This document shows, one piece after another, positions 6,218 through 12,253 of a stretch of DNA of 12,760 nucleotides. The translations under genes and the position numbers were made by a program. Within the stretch, counting starts at the first letter, position 1; every line of letters begins with the position of its first letter. The notes under the pieces are model-generated. The model worked only from the letters and a program-made list of their open reading frames with translations. It was not told the origin of the DNA and did not search any database. The stretch is from JBLNDG01 sp050261415 (GTDB taxonomy: Bacteria > Bacillota > Clostridia > Lutisporales > Lutisporaceae): NCBI GenBank assembly GCA_050261415.1, contig JBLNDG010000181.1, positions 1 through 12,760 on the forward strand, given 5' to 3'.

Positions 6218-7565
6218 TGATGAAAAAGAATATAGGGAGACATACAGGATGATCCTGGAGAGCAGAGGCTTTATAGTTGGAGAAGCAGAGTGTGCAAAAG
6301 AGGCTCTCGAAATAATGGAAAATGAATATTATCCACTGGTGCTAACCGATGTTTTAATGCCGGGCATGGATGGGATGGAGTTTTTAAAGGAAATTAAGAA
6401 GAACAATGAAAAGTCTGTTGAGGTAATTATGGTAACAGGCTATGGCAGTATTGAGACAGCGGTACAAGCGATGAAGATGGGTGCCTTCGGATACTTTATA
6501 AAGAGTCATAATCCTGAGGAACTGATGATAGAAATTGATAAGGCAAAAAAAATAATTAACCTTCAAAATCAAAAGAATATGACAGTAAAGAATAAGGAGA
6601 ATAGGAGATTTCTCTATCAAAGTAAGAATCCAAAAATGAAGGAAATCTTGGATATAATCGATACCATTGGGAAAAGCAATACAAATGTACTGCTTTTAGG
6701 GGAGTCAGGTGTCGGAAAGGAAGTAATGGCTCAAATGCTTCATGATAAAAGCCAAAGGGCAGCCATGCCTTTTATAGCTATTAACTGCCAGTCATTCTCC
6801 GATAACCTGCTCGAATCAGAACTTTTCGGACATGAAAAAGGAGCCTTCACAGGTGCTGTTGACAGGAGGATAGGACGATTTGAAGAGGCCAGCGGAGGAA
6901 CTATTTTTTTGGACGAAATAGGAGAAATGTCATTGAATACACAGGTAAAGCTTTTGAGGGTTCTGGAAAATAAAACAATTGAGAGGGTAGGATCAAACAA
7001 ATCTATTTATGTAGATTTCAGGCTTATTAGCGCAAGCAACAGAATTTTAACTCAAGAAGTTAAAAATGGAAAGTTTAGAGAGGATCTGCTCTACAGGATT
7101 AATACTATAACATTGGAAATACCTCCTCTTAGAGAGCGAAAAGAAGATATAGCAGATATGATAGAGTTTTTTGTGCGAATATATAAAAATGAATTAAAGA
7201 AGGATATTAAGGGTATTGATAATGAAACGATGAATTATCTTATGAGCTACGATTATCCGGGGAATATCAGGGAATTAAAAAACATAATCGAAAGGCTTAT
7301 TGTGCTGTCCACAAATGGAGTACTTAGAATGAATTTTGGTGCAGGGTCAGGCCAAAAGAAGGAAATTGATCCGATCCATATGGAAATAAAGCCTTACCGT
7401 GAGGCGAAAAGAGATTTTGAGATTGATTATCTGATAAATATATTGAAACACTGTAATAATAACATAACACAAGCTGCTAAGCTGATAGGAATAAGCAGAA
7501 GGCAACTTTTCAATAAAATCATAGAGCATAATTTAAAGGATTATTATAATTCCAGTGGCAATTAG
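6186..7565 (+). CDS. Sigma-54-dependent response regulator (NtrC family)
   Basis: 459 aa with the three classic domains. Receiver (1-~125): acidic pair Asp11/Asp12, phospho-acceptor Asp55 (LVLTDVLMPGMDG), Thr84 and Lys106. AAA+ sigma-54 interaction domain (~145-380): Walker A GESGVGKE (172-179), the sigma-54-contacting loop GAFTGA (219-224), Walker B GGTIFLDEIG with Asp243/Glu244, and REDLLYRIN and PPLRERKEDI. Fis-type helix-turn-helix at the C-terminus (~424-446, NNITQAAKLIGISRRQLFNKI). Such proteins hydrolyse ATP to open promoters held by sigma-54 polymerase. The ATG at 6186 has GAGGGGG upstream and lies inside the end of the kinase gene, suggesting translational coupling. Sigma-54 promoter elements precede ortA and nhaC, which are the obvious targets. 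Confidence 0.96.
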   Translation: MSQAYKILIVDDEKEYRETYRMILESRGFIVGEAECAKEALEIMENEYYPLVLTDVLMPGMDGMEFLKEIKKNNEKSVEVIMVTGYGSIETAVQAMKMGAFGYFIKSHNPEELMIEIDKAKKIINLQNQKNMTVKNKENRRFLYQSKNPKMKEILDIIDTIGKSNTNVLLLGESGVGKEVMAQMLHDKSQRAAMPFIAINCQSFSDNLLESELFGHEKGAFTGAVDRRIGRFEEASGGTIFLDEIGEMSLNTQVKLLRVLENKTIERVGSNKSIYVDFRLISASNRILTQEVKNGKFREDLLYRINTITLEIPPLRERKEDIADMIEFFVRIYKNELKKDIKGIDNETMNYLMSYDYPGNIRELKNIIERLIVLSTNGVLRMNFGAGSGQKKEIDPIHMEIKPYREAKRDFEIDYLINILKHCNNNITQAAKLIGISRRQLFNKIIEHNLKDYYNSSGN

Positions 7566-7574
7566 GAATAAGAC

Positions 7575-7613
7575 TTCCACATGGAAATTTATTTCCTGAA
7601 CATGGATGGAAAT
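7575..7613 (+). promoter_or_regulatory. Candidate upstream activator sites for the sigma-54 regulator
   Basis: Two ACATGGA copies (7579-7585 and 7600-7606) are 21 bp apart, two helical turns. The first is part of the inverted repeat TTCCA-CA-TGGAA (7575-7586). Around the second, ATTTCC (7591-7596) and GGAAAT (7608-7613) form another inverted repeat. The block lies about 80-115 bp before the predicted ortA transcript start, the usual place for enhancer sites of NtrC-family activators, and begins 10 bp after the regulator stop codon. Confidence 0.5.
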
Positions 7614-7626
7614 ATAATTCATAGAT

Positions 7627-7665
7627 AAAAGGGGAAAGGCCTAATATTACTGGCTTTCCCCTTTT
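7627..7665 (+). terminator. Terminator of the kinase-regulator operon
   Basis: AAAAGGGGAAAG (7627-7638) pairs with CTTTCCCCTTTT (7654-7665), 12 bp, extended by CC/GG past a single bulged G. Four T follow in the stem, then GGCAT and six more T. The A/T edges allow action in both directions. Its last T residues are also the first bases of the sigma-54 promoter. Confidence 0.85.
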
Positions 7666-7680
7666 GGCATATTTTTTGCT
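7664..7680 (+). promoter_or_regulatory. Sigma-54 (-24/-12) promoter of ortAB
   Basis: TTGGCAT-N5-TTGCT, with GG at 7666-7667 and GC at 7678-7679 separated by exactly 10 bases. This matches the sigma-54 consensus TTGGCAC-N5-TTGCW at all but one of the key positions. The predicted start is near 7691, leaving a leader of about 68 nt. No good sigma-A promoter is seen before ortA. Confidence 0.85.
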
Positions 7681-7690
7681 GATTTAAAGT

Positions 7691-7721
7691 ATATGAAGAG
7701 TTCTGCTTATATGAAGAATTC
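7691..7721 (+). repeat. Direct repeat in the ortA leader
   Basis: ATATGAAGAGTTC (7691-7703) and ATATGAAGAATTC (7709-7721) match in 12 of 13 bases, 18 bp apart. The first copy begins at the predicted transcript start. It could be a second protein site or an mRNA element; function unknown. Confidence 0.45.
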
Positions 7722-7758
7722 AATATGTAAAAATTAATAAGTTAAGGAGGTTGTTGAA

Positions 7759-8061
7759 TTGGAAAAAGCAAAGAAAGGCCAATGGGTGGAGATCGAAAAT
7801 GTTGTACTGACACCAAAGGAGAGGGCTCCACAGCTGCCGGAAGATACTAAGGCTACACCTCTTATGATGTGGACTAAAGGGTTTTTGGTAAATGAATCTG
7901 CAGCAATCGGAGAAACGGTAAAAATAATAACTTTGGCAGACAGGGCAGCTGAAGGAAAGCTTGTAACCATAAACCCAAGGCACGAGCATGACTTCGGGCA
8001 GACAGTCCAGGAGCTTTTAGAAGTTGGTCTGGAAGTAAGAAAAGAAATTGAAAATATATAA
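7759..8061 (+). CDS. ortA: 2-amino-4-ketopentanoate thiolase, alpha subunit
   Basis: 100 aa small subunit. With OrtB it cleaves 2-amino-4-ketopentanoate with CoA into acetyl-CoA and alanine, the last step of anaerobic oxidative ornithine degradation (established in Clostridium sticklandii). Recognised by the family features VVLTPKERAPQLPEDT, PLMMWTKGFL, the small beta-rich core around GETVKIITLADR, and the C-terminal INPRHEHDFGQTVQELLEVG. No catalytic residue can be assigned to this subunit. The start is TTG at 7759, 8 nt after a perfect AAGGAGG (7744-7750); there is no alternative ATG at the right place. It is first in a two-gene operon behind a sigma-54 promoter, with ortB 17 bp downstream. 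Confidence 0.9.
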   Translation: MEKAKKGQWVEIENVVLTPKERAPQLPEDTKATPLMMWTKGFLVNESAAIGETVKIITLADRAAEGKLVTINPRHEHDFGQTVQELLEVGLEVRKEIENI

Positions 8062-8078
8062 GTAAGGGGGTATTAGAA

Positions 8079-9497
8079 GTGAGAGATATATCCTATAAGG
8101 CGGTCATGGACAGAAAAAATGAAATAATGAAAAATGCCATTGGTATTGACTACGATGTATTTGAATATGGGAAGCTTTCTTTTAATTATGAAGGCATGAT
8201 GGAAAAGGTTAATTACACGATTCCGGAAATACAAAAGATTCAGGCGGAAACCAAGGTTGGAAATACTCCAATATTTGAACTGAAAAACATAAATAAGCTG
8301 GTAAAAAGGTATGCTGAACCAGGTAAGGGTGCGAGAATATTCATAAAGGATGAAGCAGCCAATGCTTCTGGATCATTTAAAGCAAGAAGGGCTTCAGTTT
8401 CTGTATACCATGCAAAGAAAAATGGATATAATGGAGTAATAACTGCAACAAGCGGCAATTATGGTGCGGCTGTCGCATCGCAGGCTGCACAGCGCGGGTT
8501 GAAGTGCATAGTAGTACAGGAAGTATATGATTCTAAAAAAGTCGGACAACCTGAGATACTGGAAAAGGCAAGAAAATGTGAAGCCTTTGGAGCAGAAGTC
8601 GTTCAGCTTACAGTAGGACCGGAACTTTTTTATGTATTCCTTAGACTTTTGGAAGATACGGGCTACTTTAATGCTTCACTATATACGCCTTTTGGCATAG
8701 CTGGAGTAGAAACCCTAGGGTATGAAATAGCTAATCAAATGATGGAGCTTGAAGGAAAACACCCTGATGTTGTAATAGCTACGAATGCAGGAGGAGGAAA
8801 TTTAACAGGGACAGCAAGAGGATTAATAAAAGCAGGTGCAAATAAAACAAGCGTGATTGCTGCATCTGTTGACTTAACAGGCCTGCATATGGCTTCCGAT
8901 AAAGACTTTAATAGAAAGTCCTTTACAACCGGCCATACAGGTTTTGGAGTACCGTTTGCGTCATGGCCCGACAGGTCGGATGTTCCGAGAAATGCCGCCA
9001 GAGTACTGAGATATATGGACAGGTATGTAACTATCACTCAGGGCGATGTTTTCTATGTGACTGAAATGCTTGCACAGCTTGAAGGGATTGAAAGGGGTCC
9101 GGCAGGAAATACCTCATTAGCGGCAGCAATTGCAATTGCAAAAGAAATGGATGAAGATAAGATAATAGTTGTACAGGAAACCGAGTATACGGGTGCCGGC
9201 AAACATCCTATGCCTCAGCTGACATTTGCAAGAAAGAACGGAATTGAGGTCAGAAGAGGACATTCAAAAGAAAATCAGCCTGGTAAGAATGTAGTAATAC
9301 CTGAGAACATTGGGCAAATTATTGCTAAAGATATTGAAATGAATAAGCTCAGAAGCAGCTATATCAAGAATTCGGTTGAGAACAACAAGCTTAATGAACT
9401 GTCGATGGAGGATGTAAAATTCCTGGCTGAAGAAGTGAAGCTTTCAGAAGCAGAGGTTATAGAAATTCTGAAGCAGTATAATGTAACAGCTAAATAA
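8079..9497 (+). CDS. ortB: 2-amino-4-ketopentanoate thiolase, beta subunit (PLP enzyme)
   Basis: 472 aa, usual length for OrtB. Fold-type II pyridoxal-phosphate protein related to threonine synthase. Lys101 in NASGSFKARRA is the expected Schiff-base lysine. SGNYGAA (125-131) and NAGGGNLTG (236-244) are the expected substrate and phosphate-binding loops, and ERGPAGNTSLAAAIA and QETEYTGAGKH follow. Known members act with OrtA on 2-amino-4-ketopentanoate plus CoA, a thiolytic cleavage that is unusual for a PLP enzyme. The GTG start at 8079 is set by AAGGGGG 8 nt upstream. The stop touches a long terminator hairpin shared with the convergent nhaC gene. None of the other ornithine-oxidation genes lies in the window, so the substrate source is not shown here. 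Confidence 0.93.
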   Translation: MRDISYKAVMDRKNEIMKNAIGIDYDVFEYGKLSFNYEGMMEKVNYTIPEIQKIQAETKVGNTPIFELKNINKLVKRYAEPGKGARIFIKDEAANASGSFKARRASVSVYHAKKNGYNGVITATSGNYGAAVASQAAQRGLKCIVVQEVYDSKKVGQPEILEKARKCEAFGAEVVQLTVGPELFYVFLRLLEDTGYFNASLYTPFGIAGVETLGYEIANQMMELEGKHPDVVIATNAGGGNLTGTARGLIKAGANKTSVIAASVDLTGLHMASDKDFNRKSFTTGHTGFGVPFASWPDRSDVPRNAARVLRYMDRYVTITQGDVFYVTEMLAQLEGIERGPAGNTSLAAAIAIAKEMDEDKIIVVQETEYTGAGKHPMPQLTFARKNGIEVRRGHSKENQPGKNVVIPENIGQIIAKDIEMNKLRSSYIKNSVENNKLNELSMEDVKFLAEEVKLSEAEVIEILKQYNVTAK

Positions 9498-9554
9498 GGA
9501 TAAAAATAAGAGTCCCACACAGTTATTTTTGTGCGGGACTCTTATTTTTATCCT
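9497..9554. terminator. Long bidirectional terminator between ortB and nhaC
   Basis: The arms 9497-9520 and 9531-9554 pair over 24 positions with a single A/C mismatch around a 10-nt loop. Each arm has AT-rich outer tracts (AAAAATAAG and CTTATTTTT) that give U-rich 3' ends in either direction. It starts on the last base of the ortB stop codon and ends 6 bp before the nhaC stop codon, so it serves both convergent transcripts. Confidence 0.93.
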
Positions 9555-9559
9555 ATTTA

Positions 9560-11011
9560 TTACGAGGCTACAGAAGTGTTCTTTTCTTTGTCTTTTACAT
9601 TCTTCATGTTATCATTTCTTCCTATACCCAGCACTATGCTTACAAACATGACGGCCATCATTGCATATGCATATATTACGAAAGGAGTTACATCAAGTGC
9701 AGAGAGAGGATGCATACTGTCTTTTGCAAAACCTATCGTATAGATTATTGCCGGTGTCCATGGAAGTGAATATACAAGTGTACACGAAGTTGCATCCAAT
9801 AGGTTAGCTGTACGATAAGGACTTATACCATGACGCTGTGACAGAGGTTTAGCGAAGGAGGCACCAACAGCCAAAATGGCTGGGGCGTTAAGTCCCATAA
9901 GTGCGGAAAGAATTATAATCATTATTGAAATAGTAATTTCAGTTCCAATAGGACCCTTTGCAACTTTTCCTAATGCATTAAGAAGCTTCATATCACCATG
10001 TCCGGCTCTCATGATTGCTATGGAGCCGAATAGAAGAATTGCTAGTATACAAACTTGTATCATGCTGCTGATGCCGGAATAAATAACTCCGTCAACGGTC
10101 CTATCCAAGCCTGCTCCGCTTACTCTAAACAATGCGTTTTTTGTAACTTCAGCTGCCGGGTCAATTTGCACAAAATCAATAAGACCTGCCAACACGGCTG
10201 TAATGGCAGCAAGAACTGAACCGATAGTGGTAGCAATAATTATATCGCCTGATTTTATAGCGATCCAAATTGTAATGGCAACAGGAATAAGCATAAACAA
10301 TGAATTAGGGTCATAATTGATAGCTTGGGAACCGGTTGCTTGCCCGGAGTGGCCCATACCTATAACAATAATTCCGATAATTGTCATTATGCCTGCAGCG
10401 AGTGCATATTTGAGTCTTGAACGGACAACACCGGGAACGTCAACACCCTGTGATGTAGCTGAGCATATAGTTGTGTCGGAAACAGGGGCAAGGTTATCTC
10501 CAAAGGCTCCCCCTGATACGATAGCACCTGCTAATAGGCCAGGGTGAGCACCCAATGCTATACCTGCAGGATATAAAACACCCATGCCGGCTGCGATAGT
10601 ACCGAAGCCTGTGCCTGAAGCTGTTGCGAATAGTGCAGATGCAATAAAAGAAATTATAATAAATAATGTGCCGCCTATACCCATTGAAGCAGCTATACCT
10701 GCTATTCCGCTGGCCAGGCCTGAGGAGCGGAGTATTCTTGAGAACACACCTGCGAATATCCAGCATACCACAGGTATAATCGCTTCTTTACTCGCCATAC
10801 CACTAATAATGGTTTCACCATATAATACCTTATCCTTAGCGAAGAAAAATGCTACTACCAATGCCATAAATGCCGGTACCCAAAGTGCTCCGTCTGAGAT
10901 TGAGCCATAGTAGAAGGTGGTCATAATAATTAATACAATGAACACGATAAATGGAATAAATGAAACCCATTCGCCACCATAGAACTCTAGCTTTTTCTTT
11001 TCATTAGACAT
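9560..11011 (-). CDS. nhaC: NhaC-family Na+/H+ antiporter or related amino-acid transporter
   Basis: 483 aa integral membrane protein with about a dozen hydrophobic segments, no signal peptide, and charged ends (start MSNEKKKLEF, end KDKEKNTSVAS). The family signature is GGAFGDNLAPVSDTT (167-181), matching the NhaC-type FGD...SDTT motif; ATASGTGFGTIAAG and LDATSCTLVYSLPWTPA also fit. Known relatives exchange Na+ for H+, but some family members move organic acids or amines, so with ortAB nearby a substrate transporter is possible. The start is ATG at 11011: AAGGAGG lies 7 nt upstream, and an in-frame ATG 12 codons earlier (11047) lies before that site and about at the predicted transcript start. 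It is transcribed toward ortB and preceded by a sigma-54 promoter, which links it to the regulator. Confidence 0.85.
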   Translation of the reverse strand: MSNEKKKLEFYGGEWVSFIPFIVFIVLIIMTTFYYGSISDGALWVPAFMALVVAFFFAKDKVLYGETIISGMASKEAIIPVVCWIFAGVFSRILRSSGLASGIAGIAASMGIGGTLFIIISFIASALFATASGTGFGTIAAGMGVLYPAGIALGAHPGLLAGAIVSGGAFGDNLAPVSDTTICSATSQGVDVPGVVRSRLKYALAAGIMTIIGIIVIGMGHSGQATGSQAINYDPNSLFMLIPVAITIWIAIKSGDIIIATTIGSVLAAITAVLAGLIDFVQIDPAAEVTKNALFRVSGAGLDRTVDGVIYSGISSMIQVCILAILLFGSIAIMRAGHGDMKLLNALGKVAKGPIGTEITISIMIIILSALMGLNAPAILAVGASFAKPLSQRHGISPYRTANLLDATSCTLVYSLPWTPAIIYTIGFAKDSMHPLSALDVTPFVIYAYAMMAVMFVSIVLGIGRNDNMKNVKDKEKNTSVAS

Positions 11012-11044
11012 TTTTATTCCTCCTTTATAATTATATAGGTCTTG

Positions 11045-11074
11045 CACGCATATATCGCAAGATGCGTGCCAAGA
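11045..11074 (-). repeat. Inverted repeat overlapping the nhaC promoter
   Basis: On the - strand CTTGGCACGCAT (from 11073) and ATGCGTGCAAG (ending at about 11042) are complementary over 11 bp with one bulged G. The -12 element lies in the loop. If transcribed or extruded it could form a hairpin, and it could also be an operator that blocks polymerase. Confidence 0.5.
11057..11072 (-). promoter_or_regulatory. Sigma-54 (-24/-12) promoter of nhaC
   Basis: On the - strand: TTGGCACGCATCTTGC, with the -24 GG and -12 GC exactly 10 bases apart and a perfect TTGGCAC and TTGC, close to the ideal consensus. The predicted start is near 11045, giving a leader of ~34 nt that ends in AAGGAGG and the ATG at 11011. 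This is a second sigma-54 element within 3.4 kb of the one before ortA. Confidence 0.87.
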
Positions 11075-11137
11075 TATTGGAATAGAGTCGCTAGCATGTA
11101 GGCTGGTTCCTCAAAAATTCAGTATTTTATTACTTGG

Positions 11138-11152
11138 TGAACTTTGGGTTCA
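11138..11152 (-). promoter_or_regulatory. Candidate activator site upstream of nhaC
   Basis: TGAAC-N5-GTTCA inverted repeat lying about 93-107 bp before the predicted nhaC transcript start, a normal enhancer distance for a sigma-54 activator. It shares only TGAAC with the ort upstream region, so common recognition is not shown. The rest of 11073-11237 is AT-rich and holds two TAGGAA direct repeats (11197-11202 and 11215-11220) but no gene. Confidence 0.3.
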
Positions 11153-11237
11153 ATACTACAAGTATAAATAAAGCCACAATTTAGGCAAAAGATTGCTAGG
11201 AATATTTTTGCTGGTAGGAAATTAATTGCATAGGACT

Positions 11238-11268
11238 AAAAAAGACACTCGATCGGGTGTCCTTTTTT
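11238..11268 (-). terminator. Terminator of the dnaC operon
   Basis: On the - strand GACAC..GTGTC forms a stem of about 7 bp (one G-U pair) with a GATC tetraloop, flanked by A6 on one side and T6 on the other. It begins 4 bp after the dnaC stop codon. The A/T flanks could let it act in both directions. It isolates nhaC from replication-gene transcription. Confidence 0.85.
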
Positions 11269-11272
11269 ACAA

Positions 11273-12253
11273 TTATATTATCTTGTGCATCTTAAGCCTG
11301 ATATCCTCACCTAGAAACTCAAGGGTGTCAAAGCTTCCGAATATCCTGGAAGTAATTCTGTCCGAGTATATTTTTGTAAATTCATCAATGTCAAGGTTGG
11401 TGGATATTATCATTTTCTTATTCTTTAGAGCTCTTTTGTTCAATATGCTGTAAAGTGCAAGGTTTGAAAACTGCGTAGAAAGTTCAGTTCCCAGATCATC
11501 AATAATAAGGAGGTCGCACTCATATATTTCATTTAAGGACTGTTCATTGCTTTCCTCATTTTCAAAATCAAACTTATACTTTCTTATAATGTCTATAAGG
11601 TCAGAAGCGGTTTTATATATCACGCTTTTACCCTTATCCAGAAGATCCTTTGCGATGGAGTTGCACAGGAAGGTTTTTCCCAGCCCGGGCTTCCCGATAA
11701 ACAAAAGGTTCATGTTGTGTTCGTCAAAATCCTTTACAAAGTTTATGCACTTAAAATAAATGATCTTCATATTTTCCTTGGGAGATATATTATTATCCAG
11801 GGCTTTGTCTGAGTAGTACTCCCATCTGAATTGCTCGAAGTTTTCCTTCTCCAGTACATCCGCAAGGCTTGACTGCTTGTAGAGGTAATTGATTTCCTTC
11901 TGTATATAGCAGCTGCATTTTATATTTCCGATAAAACCGGTATCCTTGCAGCTCTTGCACTGATACTTCATATCCAAATAATCTTTTGGATAATTATTGG
12001 AGGCAAGCAGCTCAGCCTTTTCAATCTTCAAATCCAGCTGCCGCTTCTGCAGCTCTTTGATAAGCTCCTCACCGTTGCTTGGTTTGCTTAGAATAGTCTT
12101 TGTAATATCTATACTGAGCTTGACCATTTCCTCGTCGATATCCTTAAGCCTTGGAATTTTAGAGTAGAGCAAGCTTTTATGCGATTCCAGCTCATTTTTA
12201 TTCTTTTCTCTTATTTTTTCATATTCCTCAGATATGCTGTATGTTTTAATCAC
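11273..12253 (-). CDS. dnaC: DnaC/DnaI-type replicative helicase loader (AAA+ ATPase)
   Basis: 326 aa. Loads the replicative helicase onto DNA at origins or stalled forks in the known family. The N-terminal half has a helical stretch followed by a zinc-binding-type cluster Cys99-x2-Cys102-x10-Cys113-x-Cys115 (CKSCKDTGF...CSC), as in Firmicute DnaI. The C-terminal AAA+ domain has Walker A GKPGLGKT (187-194), Walker B LLIIDDLG with Asp252/Asp253, sensor-1 STN (284-286) and an arginine finger candidate in SRI (Arg303). The start is GTG at 12253-12251, overlapping the end of the upstream DnaD-like gene by 8 bp (GTGATTAA), with GGGGTGAG as the likely ribosome site; this implies translational coupling. 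It is followed by a strong terminator. Confidence 0.93.
   Translation of the reverse strand: MIKTYSISEEYEKIREKNKNELESHKSLLYSKIPRLKDIDEEMVKLSIDITKTILSKPSNGEELIKELQKRQLDLKIEKAELLASNNYPKDYLDMKYQCKSCKDTGFIGNIKCSCYIQKEINYLYKQSSLADVLEKENFEQFRWEYYSDKALDNNISPKENMKIIYFKCINFVKDFDEHNMNLLFIGKPGLGKTFLCNSIAKDLLDKGKSVIYKTASDLIDIIRKYKFDFENEESNEQSLNEIYECDLLIIDDLGTELSTQFSNLALYSILNKRALKNKKMIISTNLDIDEFTKIYSDRITSRIFGSFDTLEFLGEDIRLKMHKII

Noticed and set aside
7720..7989. - strand frames over ortA
   Set aside because: ortA has a perfect ribosome site, family match and promoter; the opposite frames have none.
10317..10910. + strand open frames opposite nhaC (10317-10547, 10584-10910)
   Set aside because: Shadow frames of a membrane protein gene; low-complexity Pro/Ala/Ile-rich translations and no start context.
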